From: Serripes groenlandicus
Taxonomy: Eukaryota; Mollusca; Bivalvia; Cardiida; Cardiidae
Length of the DNA stretch: 64,000 bases
Assembly (NCBI GenBank): GCA_031761405.1
Contig: JASEVX010000013.1
Location: forward strand, 40,438,601 to 40,502,600
Reading direction: 5' to 3'
Every line of letters begins with the position of its first letter. The first letter of the stretch is position 1. The translations under genes were made by a program, and so were the position numbers. The notes under the pieces were generated by a model. The model had not been told where the DNA came from and did not search any database. It saw nothing but the letters and a program-made list of their open reading frames with translations. This document shows, one piece after another, positions 1 to 11,829 of the stretch.

Positions 1-67
1 GTTTAAAAGATGATTTCAAATTTCAACCAATACTTATTTCACATTTAAACCATTTACCTGATACAAT

Positions 68-268
68 ACCCCGTCCATCATACAGACGCATTATGATGCC
101 TCTGCAGTAGACGACTTTTGAAAACATTTACGCAAAGTAAAAATTACTCCTTTCCCCACATTTTTCATTCACTCAATTAATAATTAAACTCTCATTTGAG
201 AAGACCTTTTCGATTTTGCATTAATATTTTCAGGTTTTTTGTTGCAGATTTGTTGTTTGTGGGATAGC
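68..268. mobile_element. Decayed piggyBac-like MITE copy
   Basis: 'catacagacgcattatgatg' and 'gcagtagacgacttttg' at the left, 'ttgcagatttgttgtttgtg' and 'ggatagcg' at the right. The rest of 1-470 shows nothing else. Confidence 0.55.
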
Positions 269-469
269 GGTCGTCTGTTATGAACTTTGTAAGAAAAGGA
301 AACATTGCTTGATTTTTTTTGAAAATTTGATATCTCCTTTTCCGAGAATGTTTTTAAATGTTGCTTTCTTTAGGCTTGGACTGCTCATACGTTTTAGTAG
401 TCCCTGCTCAAGGGAAATGGTTAAGATAATTGACTGTGTCTGTCAAAATATCTCACCTTAATAAGAAAT

Positions 470-1110
470 GAAAGTGAAAATAGAAACATTGTGCACTGTT
501 TTTCGTTAACAATACGATGTTATTTTCTGTTTTTACTTGAGAAAGATTTTAGTTGGACATACCTTTTCGCCCGTCCCTAAACACTTATATCCCGATAAAA
601 TGATCTGCCAATGCAATACACTGATGATGCTGTCTTGATGCGTGTGAATGTCTTTCTTTATCGAGTTGAACATTAATTCTAGACCTGTGACCGCCTTGAT
701 CGATCTACAAATATGTCATCAATAATGAAATCTAGTCTAATTGTCGATATTAACCAATAACAAGAGTCTTATTCGTTAATTGTTTTGAAAATAAGTATAG
801 AACGGATTGTAAAAATCTCGTTGCCCTGTTCTCAACAAGAACAACTCAAATTCACCATCTTTTCACGATATCAATCTTATAAAAACAGAAATGTTGCAGA
901 ATGAAGATGATTTTATTTAAGCTGGAAACCGTTATTAATGCATATTTGATATAAATTGAAAGTACGGTTTTAAATGTAAGATGCTTTTATAGGCGATGAA
1001 TTTATATCCATTCGACCATAAATATGCATTTTGACACCTCTGAAGCAGATGCATTTCAAAAACATTATGACAAAAGGAGAAATCGCTCATATTCAGCAAA
1101 TTCTCCTTTT
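470..1110 (+). repeat. Block duplicated at 18,120-19,040 (contains exon 1 copy)
   Basis: Collinear with 18,120-19,040, including the intron side of exon 1, the exon, the upstream 'gttttgaaaataagtat' and 'cgttgccctgttc' stretches and the start of a MITE. The right continuation (1,150-1,450) instead matches 33,725-34,030 and 34,255-34,280. Confidence 0.75.
563..697 (-). pseudogene. PI31-like exon 1 copy without start codon
   Basis: Second copy of PI31-like exon 1, also 135 nt and open for all 45 codons, ending GGCGAAAAG before a GTATGT donor. The codon aligned to ATG in the 18.2-kb copy is AAG, so the expected start is lost. The reading frame is otherwise conserved (GLELMFNS, then QDSIISVLHWQ, then SGYKCLGTGEK), and arguably closer to the family than the copy that has the ATG. 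It lies in a block (about 470-1,110) paralogous to 18,120-19,040, so it was duplicated with flanking intron and upstream DNA. Later exons would lie to the left of the window. It may be a pseudogene, or it may use another start. Confidence 0.6.
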
Positions 1111-1581
1111 GCCATAACTTTTTCAAATGTATTCAACAACTTACTTTTTTACAAGAGAATATTCACGTTTTTAGGAAGCTGTTTTAAAAGTCGTTTGCTG
1201 CAGATTAGTTGTGTATGTGAACGGAAAAAATCATACAAAAAAAATAAATGGATGTTAATTAACCTTGTTTGAAACGGAGAAACTGCTTTCCTTTTTAAAA
1301 CAAAGTTTTTAAACCGGCAGATCTCCTATAAAAAGAAAATCATATTCTTTAAAATGGTTATTTGTCATAATACATGATCATAACACAAACACTAATAGAA
1401 TAATCTGATTCTGTAAGCTCTGTTTCAATAAACGCGTTTTAATATAATGTTTATCGTCTGTCCGTACTAGTGAGATAGTACTTGTGGTGTTTCCTAAAGC
1501 CCACCCACCACCCTTATAAAGACACTTAGATAAATATTGTTTTTGTTTGTTTTATAACGGGTATCTTATTCGCATATTAAT

Positions 1582-1648
1582 GCTATTCATTCCGTAAAAG
1601 GGGAATAATTACGGAATGAATAGCTTATCTGTGGGTTGCAACCCACAA
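1582..1648. repeat. Two adjacent perfect hairpins
   Basis: 'gctattcattccgtaa' at 1,582-1,597 pairs with its reverse complement at 1,609-1,624. Seven bases on, 'tgtgggttgcaacccaca' (1,631-1,648) is an 18-bp perfect palindrome. They open a repeat-like stretch (to about 2,090) in which 'cttagcacaaacgttt' recurs. It also has a 'caaggtcacacttaaag' block like that in the 56.46-kb element. Confidence 0.6.
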
Positions 1649-2890
1649 GATTCAAACAAAAGAAAAAAACACAAATACACTTCATGAGTACGTCGAACTT
1701 TGTCCGGCACACACTTAGCACAAACGTTTACCATGATGAGGCGGCGTGTCGCGCACAAGACCCAGGCCTGAATCTTGATATCAAGGTCACACTTAAAGTT
1801 CAAAGATCAAAATGAGTACTGTTTGGTGGACTGTACCTTTTCCGGGCCGCATGTTAACCATGCATCATAGGATTGCAAGGACACTTGGCACAAACGTTCA
1901 TCATGCATGATATGATACCCAAGTTACTGGGCGCACATGTTCACAATGGTGAGGTGAAGATGGCAGAAGTGCAAACAAATTTTGCAAGAAATGAGACCAC
2001 TCTTTTAACCTTTCCCTCATTTAGGACGCGTTTTGACGCATATGCAGAACACACTTTTTGTCATTACTATTCGAAAGTTGGATAAGCTAAACGAAAGCCG
2101 TTTTCCTAGGGTTTCCTATGTTGTGTGCACTTCTGAACATAATTAAAAACCAAATTCCAAAAATAGGATTGATGTGCCAAACGCAACCTATTCCTATATT
2201 CAAAAGATATTCAGTTTAAGGATGTAATATTTAATGAGGATAAGTACATTTGTCTTTCAGTGCATGTGTCGGTGTGTAAAATTATTTCTATGTTAAAAAT
2301 GCCTGAACCTTCCATACACAAAACTTACTAAATATTGAGTGTGTTAAGTTTTAATTAACTGCTATCGGGTCAACTCTTCGTCAGTCTGTGTTTCTGTGTT
2401 TCAATTACATGGAAGAGCACTATGTCTGTGACAAAACCTTTGGAGCGGGCTCGACATGTTGCCTTAGGGCATCTAGTTTAACATTTAACCACCAACAGAC
2501 ACATTATGATGCCTCTCCATCAGAAACTTTTGAAACCATTTTTGCAAAATTAGAAATTGCTTATTAACAGGTTTTTATTAAACACTATGTTTTCAATATT
2601 CTTTTATAAAATACTTTCATTTATGGAGATTTTGCACATTTTATCCTTGATATTTTTAAAATTTGTCTTCTGCAGATTTGCGATATCCTGGAATGGGTTG
2701 AGAAGAGTAATAAAGGTATAAATTTCATATCAATGCTGAAGTAAAACATCCGGTAAGAATGTGTATGCAGAAGCAGCTCAAATTTGTATTTATCTACGTT
2801 ATGTTTACCATGATGTGCTCGTTTATCAGTCATAACATCTTCATTGTCCTAACTAAGTTCAAATAATGTACTTTTACTTTGTTATTAATG

Positions 2891-3112
2891 TTTACCCACA
2901 TACAGCAAGTCTGCAGCAGACAACTTTGAAAACGTCTAAGCAAACATTTGAAAAACCTCTGTAAATGAAAGCATAACAAGAAAATAGTGTTAAAACATGA
3001 TGCCAAGATGAAAAAATTGATCATTATGACCAATTTATCCTTTTGTCGCACTGTTTTTAAAAGAAGCCTACTGCAGAGATGTCAAAATGCGTCTGTACGT
3101 GGGAAAGGGTTA
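2891..3112. mobile_element. piggyBac-like MITE copy
   Basis: Left end 'tttacccacatacagcaag' with 'ctgcagcagacaactttg'. Right end 'gcgtctgtacgtgggaaagg' followed by gtta. It contains the 'tgaccaatttatccttttgtcgca' type centre. Confidence 0.7.
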
Positions 3113-3410
3113 TATTACAACTTATTCCTTCCGTTGATAACATTTGATGACTATTTTCTATGCACAAGCAACAGACGACTTGATGTATTGAGATTCTCTC
3201 TATGTGGGAAAGAGTACAAGAGCTCTAGATAACGTGTATATTTCATATTATGAAATACTCTTTTGAAACCTTTACCCCTATGTTGTGGGTACCAATACCA
3301 TAGGGTTTTGTTGGGGAAAAATGATATTAATGGGAAAAGACTATTTCAGGACTAGTTTACTCATCATTATCTAGACCTTTGGGTTACAAAATTATACATG
3401 TATAAAAAAC

Positions 3411-3545
3411 CTGTGTAGATCCTGAGACAGACCAGCACTTGGGTCCATGTCTTCGCCTCTCCTGTGGACAATAACCATACCTCCCTCCTCCCCTACTAAA
3501 GGATCAAAGCCACCGTGGACCACATGCGAATGGTCTGATTCACCA
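3411..3545 (-). CDS. PSMF1: PI31-like C-terminal-type exon (Gly/Pro-rich)
   Basis: 135-nt exon bounded by a CTCCATTTCAG acceptor and an AG|GTTTTT donor, phase 2 in and phase 2 out. The frame is open and contains GGFDPLVGEEGGMV and later DPSAGLSQDLHR. PI31 C-termini carry 'GG.(D/L)DP..' then 'GGM' then 'DPSSGLP..LP' in that order, so the similarity is clear though short. Homologous exons of the same phase lie at 20,383-20,493 and 21,725-21,835. The final PI31 exon (PPGARFDPFGP-type ending) was not found downstream in the window, so this gene copy is incomplete here or broken. Confidence 0.6.
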
Positions 3546-3603
3546 CTGAAATGGAGCATTATTATTAGTATAGACAATAGCAGCTTATAACACAAGGAAG
3601 AAA

Positions 3604-5060
3604 ACAAGAGGACCATGATGATCCTAAATCGCTAACCTGATTTGATATAATTCAAAGTTTTCGATGTTTTTATGATATGCATACAATGAAAACAAGAGGA
3701 CCATGATGGTCCTAAATCGCTAACCTGATTTGATAGAAATCACAGTTAATTGTCGATGTTTTTATGATATGCATACAATGAAAACAAGAGGATCACGATG
3801 GTTTTAAATCGCTCAACTGATTAAATAGAAATCACAGTATTCAATTTCCTTTCGATATACATTCAAGGAAAATGAGTTATGCCCCCTTTTGGTCATATTG
3901 ATCAAAGTATTGTAATAATTGCAACAGTCTTAGTAGAGGCTCACCAAAGGAACATTTGTGCCAAAATTATTTTCAAATCAAGCTTATGTGTTTTTACAAG
4001 AAGATTTTCACTATATATACATACAAGCAACGTCCTCTTGTGGTCATATTTTATCAATGGATCCTAATCATTTCACCACTATTGTGAGATGGTCAAAGGA
4101 ACATTTGCGGCGATTTTGTTATGCATATAATGAAAACAAGCTCTGCCCCATGGCGGCCATGTTTTTCAACGGATCGAATTAATTTGAACACACAAGGAAC
4201 ACTTGTGCCCTATTATTTTCAAATCGGGCAAGTACTTTTGGACGAGAAGATTGTTTATGTTTTTGCTATACACATATAAGGAAAACAAGCTCCACCTCCT
4301 AGCGCCCATGTTTTTCAACAGATCAGAAAATTTGAACAATCCTGAATAAGAGTCACCCAAGGATTTTGTTTAAATCAGGCTAATACTTTTGCACAAGAAG
4401 ATTTTTAAGTTTTTACTATATATACATATACGGAAAACAAGCTCCGTTCACATTTGCCATGTTTTTAAACGAATCAGAATTAATTGAACAATCTTGAAAA
4501 AGAATCACACAAGGAACATTTGTGCCCTATTATTTTCAAATCTGGCCAGTACTTTTGGACGAGAAGATTTTTAAGTTTTCACTATGCACATATAAAGAAA
4601 ACAAGCTCCGCCCCCTGGCGGCCATGTTTTTAAACGGATCGGAACTAATTGAACAATCTTGAAATAGAATAACACAAGGAACATTTGTGCCCTATTATTT
4701 TCAAATCTGGTCAGTACTTTTGGACAAGAAGACGTTTTAAGTTTTTACTATACAATATATTTCAACCGATCGGAATATTTTGATCGATTTGGGTAGAGGG
4801 TTACCCAAGGAACATTTGTGTAAAATCTTTTTCAAATCGGGCCAGTATATTTGAACAAGAATAGTTTCCACTATATAAACATATTAGGAAAATAAAGTCC
4901 GCCCGCTGGCGGCCATGGTTTTGAACGGATCGAAATAATTTGAACAATCTTCGAAGAGGGTCACACAAAGTCACATTTGTGCCAAATTATTTTCAAATCG
5001 GACAAGTACTTTTATTTCAAATATTTTTTTCAAATCGGGTCTGTTCTTTTGGACAAGAAA
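3604..5060 (+). repeat. Tandem array, short head units then about seven units of roughly 160 bp
   Basis: The head unit 'aaaacaagaggaccatgatg' recurs at 3,604, 3,688 and 3,781. Longer units follow, marked by 'acacaaggaacatttgtgcc', 'ttttcaaatcgggccagtac', 'gaagattttt' and 'ggaaaacaagctccgccccc'. Related arrays are at 6,664-7,280, 9,120-10,200, 19,480-19,790, 20,560-20,960 and 21,900-22,300. The type is common in mollusc introns. Confidence 0.7.
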
Positions 5061-5083
5061 GTTTCACTATATATATTATATAG

Positions 5084-5244
5084 AGGATAATTGTTTGTTT
5101 CAGTGTATTATCGAAATTTCTTTCATCGAGTGAAAAGCAAAGGTGGAATTTCAAGAGTGGTGTAGCCACAAGTGAAAATATAACCCTTTGCTTTTCACGG
5201 GATGAAAGAAATTTCGATAATACACTGAAACAAACAATTATCCT
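5084..5244. mobile_element. 161-bp foldback element
   Basis: The left arm 'aggataattgtttgtttcag' to 'gaaaagcaaag' is repeated in reverse complement at the right ('ctttgcttttcac' to 'caattatcct'). The loop is about 40 bp. It interrupts the tandem array that precedes it. Confidence 0.75.
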
Positions 5245-6229
5245 ATTTCTTTAATGCTTTAAATTAATTTTATTAAAGTGCTGAGGTGTAATAAGTCACA
5301 TAACTTATGCCGAATTAGTAATTAATCCCCCGTATTGAGCCCCAGTCGTAATCCATTCCCCGTATGAAGCCCCAGTCGAATTACAAGATGTTGGCGTAAT
5401 GCAATCGATATATCAGGTGATTTATTAAAGTTGACACTTTGGTTTAATATTAAACGGGTAATATTGATGCAAACTCATTTTACTTTTTAAAAGAAATATT
5501 TTAAATTGTATTCCGAGCGAGCCATATCTACGGAACTCTTTCATCGGTTATTTATGCGGATGAAATTCATCCGCCCCTTGATGAATTGTTTGAAATGTCT
5601 CGCTTAAAAACATTAGATGTGTATTTTAACAATTTCTGTTAAATGTAAAGGATTACAATTATTTCCTTTGTCAATATATCGCAGAGATTTATTGGATGGA
5701 AGCCATTAGCAAAGGAAATGATGTTTGGTATTGCTTATCAAATAAAATTCAGTCTAAACGGATCGACTTGATCGACAACTTGTGTTCTTAAAAGTTGGCT
5801 AGATATATATTGAGCATGCAAATAGGCGACGTACATCTAATCTAAAACTCTTTTCTTATAATAACAGTACATCTGATTTATACGATGCCTGTTACTCGTA
5901 ACATTCTTACATTTGTATACTATGACTGCAAACATAACGCAAAAAGGACAATGTGTAGATATGAACATCTAGCTTTATTCCCGTGTTCGTCCCGTGTAAA
6001 CCTGATTTGAACACTCCTGATTATAGGCATACACGCACGATTATCAACAGTATTTATTAGTATCAAAATCATTCGAGCTAGAGAAATATATTGCATATAC
6101 TATATAAAATAACAATAGATCTACAGTAAAGATGTATTGATTCAATGACATCACTGGTAAAGGGAAGTAATGCTCGCCAATTTTCTACCTCTTTCAATCG
6201 TATGTTGCTTCCCTTGTTCTCATCAAGTG

Positions 6230-6252
6230 ATATATATATATATATATATATA
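6230..6252. repeat. (TA)n microsatellite
   Basis: About eleven TA units. The rest of 5,245-6,660 has a hairpin at about 6,568-6,604 ('ataatctcac' with 'gtgagattat') and no recognisable gene. Confidence 0.85.
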
Positions 6253-6663
6253 TCCACTATTTGCAATTATTTACTAATGGGTTTCCGTGGGGTCAGACAA
6301 TCATTATAATACCCAATGACGCAATAAGATTTTAAAAAACCTATTATTTCATTATAAACGGTGACTTGTGTTGATTCACGTCATTAAATGTACGCCTTAT
6401 GGGCCTATTCAATGTGTTATCATATATCTAGATACACAGACTATCTTTATTTTATCGGTAAGTCGAGTTGTTACTCGTTTTGAGACTCTCTGTTTTCATA
6501 AGTTCTGTAAACAACATGGAGAAAAAAGTAGTTCCGTCAATTGAAAAGTCATTACCTCACTGCAAAAGTCATAATCTCACCGGTCTCACCAGTGAGATTA
6601 TAGGATTATTATTCACTGAGAAATGTCTTTAATTGATGGGTTAGCATTAAAGAAATACATGTT

Positions 6664-7285
6664 ATGAAAACAAGCCCCCTTGGAGCCAAGGTTTCCAACA
6701 GATCGGAATAATTTGAATTTGAATTTCTTTTTCAAATCGGGCAAATAGTTTTTGCAAAGAAGGTTTTTAAATTGTCATTATATATACACATAAGGAAAAG
6801 AAGCTCGCCTCGTGGCGGCAATGTTTTTCAACGGATCAGAATGATTTAACATATCTTGGTAGATGGTTGTTCCAAATTATTTTCAAATCGGGCCAGTACT
6901 ATTTGACAAGAAGATTTTTTTAAGTTTTCACTATACACATGTAAGGAAAACAAGCTCCGCCTTCATATTTTTTAACGGGTCGGACAAATTTGAACATCTT
7001 TGGTAGAATGTCACCCAAGAAACTTTTGCACAAGAAAATTTAAAAAGTTTTGACATTTTCCATCTTTTCTGATGCCGAAAAAAGCAACATTCTACATGGA
7101 ATAGAATTATGTGAACTTCTGTGAAAGAGAACCAACTAAGGATCTTTTCTGTGAAATTATTTTGATTTGGGTCATTTATGTAGGAGGAGAAGCCATTTGT
7201 AGAAAACATTTAACAGCAACAGACGATGACGGTGAGATATCACAATAGCTCACCCTGTACCTCGTGATCAGGTAAGCTAAAAAGT
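6664..7285 (+). repeat. Array related to 3.6-5.1 kb, with a 3'-end motif
   Basis: Units with 'aacaagct.cgcct', 'tttttcaacggatcaga' and 'aaattattttcaaatcgggc'. It closes with 'atatcacaatagctcaccct' and 'ctcgtgatcaggtaagctaa', the closing motif also present at 58,960-58,990. The array may be the far part of the element that starts at 3.6 kb. Confidence 0.6.
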
Positions 7286-7489
7286 TACATATAAACCCTC
7301 CAGCATTCTTCTTTCCTTACGTTTCATATAAACAATTTGTTATGCAATTAAAAACTATTTAAAATTATAAGATAATAAACGCGACCTATTTATAGACACA
7401 ATATGCGAATTTCCTGAGTAAGAAGCTACATATCAACCATTCTTCAATCCTTAAGTCTCATATAAATTAGTATTGTATGCGAGTATAAA

Positions 7490-7990
7490 CTATTTATAAC
7501 TTAAAGAAAACAAGCGCAACCAACAGATCGAGAGCTGTTCGTAAGACAGCGCGCTCGACCTCTTTAGTGTTTGACGATAAAATAAAACTGTTTGCAGTAA
7601 AAGGCAAAACTAAATCCTTGATAGAGTTACCTTCTCTTGTCTTAATATGGGGTCATACTGGTAAATAAGTATTCCAAGTTTCACAGCAATATCCCTAAAA
7701 GTTAAGACAATAATTGGATTTTACCCAGATTCAATGTACTTTCTAAGTCGAAAAAGGGTCATAATTCTTACAAATTTCATTGACAGAGTACAGAACTACT
7801 GTTATATAATCTTGTCTGTTGATGTGGCTAATGATGGTAAACAAGTGTTGTAAGTTTCAAAACAATATCTTTAATGCTTTTATTTTTTGAGGTGTTGCAA
7901 AAGACTTAACCAACACCAACGCTGACGCCGACGCCGAGGGGAGTAGGATAGATTGCCCTTTCTTCGAAAGGTCGAGCATAAAAGGGTCAC
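7490..7990 (+). repeat. Dispersed repeat 'acaagcgcaaccaacagatcg' to 'gaaaggtcgagcataaa'
   Basis: Single copy in the window but with familiar bivalve repeat features. The head has 'gcgcgctcgacc', the centre has 'ttccaagtttcacagcaata', and the end is 'caacgctgacgccgacgcc' then 'ggataga'. No frame is open through it. Before and after it are three short units of 'aagttacatataaaccctcc' (7,277; 7,415; 8,045). Confidence 0.5.
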
Positions 7991-8102
7991 CTAGATCACC
8001 CCTGTAGCATTGTTAATATCATATGACCAATATGATCATTTCTTGAGGAAGAAGTTACATATAAACCTCCTGCATTCTTCAACTCTTACTTTTCGTATAA
8101 AC

Positions 8103-8224
8103 CAGGTTCCAGAGGAGATCTCTGACCTCCACTTGAGGAGCGTGCTTCGGGGCTTGAAGGTTTTACCGCTTGTATAATGACTTTTTCAAAGACTTCCAAT
8201 AGACCAAGAACCTTTCTCAAAGCA
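8103..8224 (-). CDS. PSMF1: PI31-like proteasome inhibitor, exon 4 (3' edge uncertain)
   Basis: 122-nt exon-like segment after a TATATTCTTTTCAG acceptor. Its first base completes the last codon of exon 3 (phase 2). The open frame reads ALRKVLGLLEVFEKV, then IIQAVKPSS, then a Ser/Pro-rich tract. This suits the helix and linker that follow the PI31 FP domain. The only visible donor (CTG|GTTTAT) is weak and lies exactly where a short repeat begins; the repeat recurs at about 7,277, 7,415 and 8,045. It would leave phase 1, which does not fit the C-terminal-type exon at 3.4 kb (phase 2). Either an intermediate exon is missing or unrecognised, or the repeat has replaced the true end. Confidence 0.55.
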
Positions 8225-9119
8225 CTGAAAAGAATATAAAATAAATAAATACATGTACATGTATACTGAATGCATGAAATATTTCAAAAGAAGTAACCTT
8301 TTCCCAAATACAACAAATTTGACCATCTACATTATAAAGCTATGCAAATAATATAAAATCAAAGTACTGAAAGTAATGAAAGTAGAATTGTGATCGATTA
8401 AGATGAGATGTAGAGTAGCATATTAGAAATATTATCTAAAACAAATTTCTACATTGACAAACAAGTAATGATGCATCAGGCCAGAATGAAATATTTCCAA
8501 GATAACAAATTCTTATTGGTCTCGTGGAAATGAATTTACCCAAAATCCGAATATATCATTAGGTACACATAGTACTTTTTTAAAAAATATCATATTACCC
8601 TATAGCTCTATTGATATCCCACCAGAAACATTCATGACAGCACAGTGTCTCTCTATGTATTGACTGTACGTACTGAACCAACTAATGCACTCATAGTGTA
8701 CAATATATTAATACAATATATTAGTGTTTTCAATGATAACAGTAAACTTAGAAGTGTAATCTACAGAAACAGTTGTGATTTGAATGATTTTCTGGTTGTT
8801 CAAGTCCAGTATTGATATGCTGTACTTTTAGTGTCTGTTAAACGAAAATCATTATAAGCTTCTATTTTGACAGACAATTTGCATAAAAATGAACAGATTA
8901 ATATAAAAAGGCCTACACCAAAAACAATGTAAAAATGTACAAAAGTGTTTTGCATCTCCAAAACAGAGGGCAAGCGTAGCCCGAAACGATCACCTGAGTG
9001 ACAGCTATGTAGCATATGTGTAACTGCTAATATCGGAGAAAATTTAAATGAGAGCGTGAATGAAACTACTAGGAGTGGACACTGTAAATAAAACTTATCA
9101 ATAAAGGACATTTGTTATG
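8225..9119. other. No gene or element recognised
   Basis: AT-rich intron-like sequence. A head-like 'agagggcaagcgtagcccga' with 'gatcacctgag' occurs at about 8,965, so part may belong to the array element that follows. An open frame of about 100 codons on the minus strand is uncharacteristic of protein. Confidence 0.5.
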
Positions 9120-10200
9120 ATATTAAATCTTTGAACAGTTTGTAAGAGGACCACCAAAGTAACATTCTCGTGAAGTTTGGATGATATCAGTCCAATGGTT
9201 TAGGTGGAGATTTTAATTTAAGCTAAAAGTTAATTCTACACCTATTCTGATGCAGCATGGAAGCTATCTTTTCAAACCAATCAATATGGCCTAAACAAAT
9301 TAAGTAGAGGGTCACTAAATGAACATTTCCGCTAAATTACAAATGTATCCTTTTTTGATGCTGTCTGGCTGCCATGTTGTTTAACCAATCAATACGGCCG
9401 AAGCAAATCTTGGAGAAAATCATTCCAGGAACATTTGTCCTAAATTATCTTGAAATCTGACAAGGGGATTCAGAGAATAAGAATGTTACAGTTTAGGTAT
9501 TACTACCCTCCTGCAGCCGCGGTAACAACAGTTGTGTTTATAATGTATATCATTGAACACATTTGAAAGAGGACCATAACAGGAACATTCCTGTGATGTT
9601 TTGTTGAAATTTGCCCAGTGGATTCGATGAGGTGTCATTTTAAGCAAAACTTTCAACACAATAGAGATTAAAATGTTGTCATTTTGCCATTTTCAGATGC
9701 CGCTTTGCTCCTCTTTTTTCAACCTATTAATATGGCTTGAACAATTTTCGTAGAGAGTCACTGAAGGTACATTTTTACTGAATAACCTTGGAATCGGACA
9801 AGGATTTTAAATATTGGGCATTTAAATGTCCCTTTCTCATATCCCGCACAAAGAAGAGTTCTACATGTATCTTTGATCGTAATAATGACGTTTAACCAAT
9901 CAATAAGTCTTAAAGAATGTAGAGGGACTTTGAATAAACGGTTCTGCTAAATTATTTTGAAATCAGAAAAGCACTTTCATAAGAATGTAGTTTTAAAATT
10001 GTGTCATTTTGCCTTTTTTTTCAGGCCGCCTTATTGCCGTGTTTAACAACCAAAAGTATGATTATACTTGTAGAGAGTTATACAATAATAACAGTATACC
10101 ATATTATATTGGTATCAGACAAGCTAATTCAGAGGAGAATATTTTTAAAAATTTGGCAAATTTCACCCTTTCTGATGCCGCAGCAAGTTCTCCGTAGAAA
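9120..10200 (+). repeat. Degenerate array, units of about 190 bp
   Basis: Recurring 'accaatcaatatggcc', 'agagggtcactaaatgaaca' and 'aaattatcttgaaatc.gac' blocks, related to the 3.6-kb array but more diverged. The last unit ends near 10,200. Confidence 0.55.
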
Positions 10201-10372
10201 ATAAATATCCCGCGCACGTTCTTTTTCTTATTCATGTTTCCATGCGTTTAGAATTGACTGCTGCAAGGGTGTCAACAATGATGTATGAGTGGAAAGAGAT
10301 CAACGATCCAATTTATACTTTATGGTACCTCCTTTTCATATGATGCAAATCAAAGTTATAGCTAGTACTCAC

Positions 10373-10452
10373 TTTTTAAAAGAATTAAACTCTTCTGATG
10401 CAAAGTCGGCAAATTCAAATTCCCACCTTCCACGTTTTTCATCACTGGGAGT
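10373..10452 (-). CDS. PSMF1: PI31-like proteasome inhibitor, exon 3
   Basis: 80-nt exon with a CTATATTTCAG acceptor and a GTGAGT donor. It is open in the frame continued from exon 2 (phase 0 in, phase 2 out) and encodes an acidic/aromatic stretch ending EEFNSFK. By position it would correspond to the last part of the FP domain, where vertebrate PI31 has a segment rich in Asp and Phe. The sequence similarity alone is weak. The call rests on strand, canonical splice signals, and the exact phase fit to exon 2 before it and exon 4 after it. Confidence 0.55.
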
Positions 10453-10516
10453 CTGAAATATAGTGGTCAATATACAGAAATAAATACTATATAGTTAATG
10501 CTCAGGGATGATCTGT

Positions 10517-10713
10517 TTAACCCGTTCCTATATACAACACATCTGCAGCAAACGGCTTTGAATATATGGAAAATGCCTTAATACATAATGGTTTTAGTTA
10601 AAGAATGCGGTGAAAACCTTGTGGCAAAAAGAGAAATTGCTCATTATCATCATTTTTTAAATGTAGTATCCTGAAGGGGCATATGAAAGCGTCTGTATGT
10701 GGGAAAGGGTTAA
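10517..10713. mobile_element. piggyBac-like MITE copy with TTAA on both sides
   Basis: Begins at TTAACCCGTTCC and ends GTATGTGGGAAAGGGTTAA. Family consensus by eye: ends CCCTTTCCCACATACAG, then 'ctgcagcagacgacttt' and 'gaaaacatt', with a central hairpin 'gagaaattgctcat'. TTAA target sites with CCC...GGG ends are piggyBac hallmarks. It is non-coding. Confidence 0.7.
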
Positions 10714-11490
10714 TCAATTTTAAGGGATGAGAAGCCGGAATATTGCAGCATGATAAATCTCCATATTTTACTGCATGTTCTGCATGAAATCAGCATAATG
10801 AGTTGTCGAGGTTCGTACTTGTACATAATTGAAATGATTGCGTTTAGGAAGCCCCGGTCAAATCAATTGATGTGGGTACCTGCCCAGTATGACACGAATC
10901 CCGGGTTCAAGGCCGTATTTCTCTCCCTGTGTCATTTATTCCTTTCCCAATGCAGACGCTTTCTGGGGCTTCTGCAGCAGACGACTTTTGAAAACATTGT
11001 GACGAAAGGAGAAATCGCTCATCATCAACAATATCTCGTTTTGCCACAATAGTTTCTACTCCTTAATTTAATAACTATTCTGTCATTTATAAATATTTTC
11101 AAATGTCTGAAAGTATGTTGGCTGGGGTTCAGACTTCTTATCCATAGATTGACAGCCTGAGTCTCAAACAGTTAACACAGCTCAGCTAACAATTAAGGAG
11201 ATAGTTTGTAAGTAGCTTTGCTAGCTATATCGATAGTGTATTAACCCTGAAACCTAGAGGTTCCAGATTAAAGCCCCAGATTTTCTTCATAATTTTCTCT
11301 CCTACCACAAATGTTTTTGAAAGCACGTGTCACTTTATTTTATAAGGCTACATATTTGGTAGGGTCCCAAAATTCTTTAAAATGAAAATATGATGAAATG
11401 TCGACAAATCAAATCAAACTTTAACAGAAAACCATGCATGAAGGCCAGAACGAGAAGTAATAATGTTAGTTACCAAGTCAGAATTTGTTT

Positions 11491-11710
11491 TACCCTATTC
11501 CACATACAACAAATCTGCAGCTAATGACAGTGAAAACATTAATTCAACAATATGGAAACTGTCTATTAAGGATATAACAATAATTTAATTTAGTTGATGT
11601 GGCAAAAGGATTAAAATCACACGAAGAGCAGCTTCTCCTTTCAACATAATTTCTTTCAAAAATCATCTGCTGCAGATGTGTCAGGAAACGTCTGTATAAG
11701 GGACATGGGG
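11491..11710. mobile_element. piggyBac-like MITE copy
   Basis: 'taccctattccacatacaac' at the left, 'catctgctgcagatgtgtca' and 'gtctgtataaggga' at the right. Decayed at the right terminus. Confidence 0.6.
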
Positions 11711-11829
11711 GTCTAAACTGAACCTATGTTACCTTAACCCTTTTCTGAAAATCAATGATAAAAGAACAGCTTTCGGTGTGATTTCAATAAATTGCAATTT
11801 TCAACATTGTTTTGCTCGTTTGTATGGTG

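Noticed and set aside
8800..9111. 103-codon minus-strand open frame as a gene
   Set aside because: No family resemblance. It overlaps a head motif of a dispersed repeat array.
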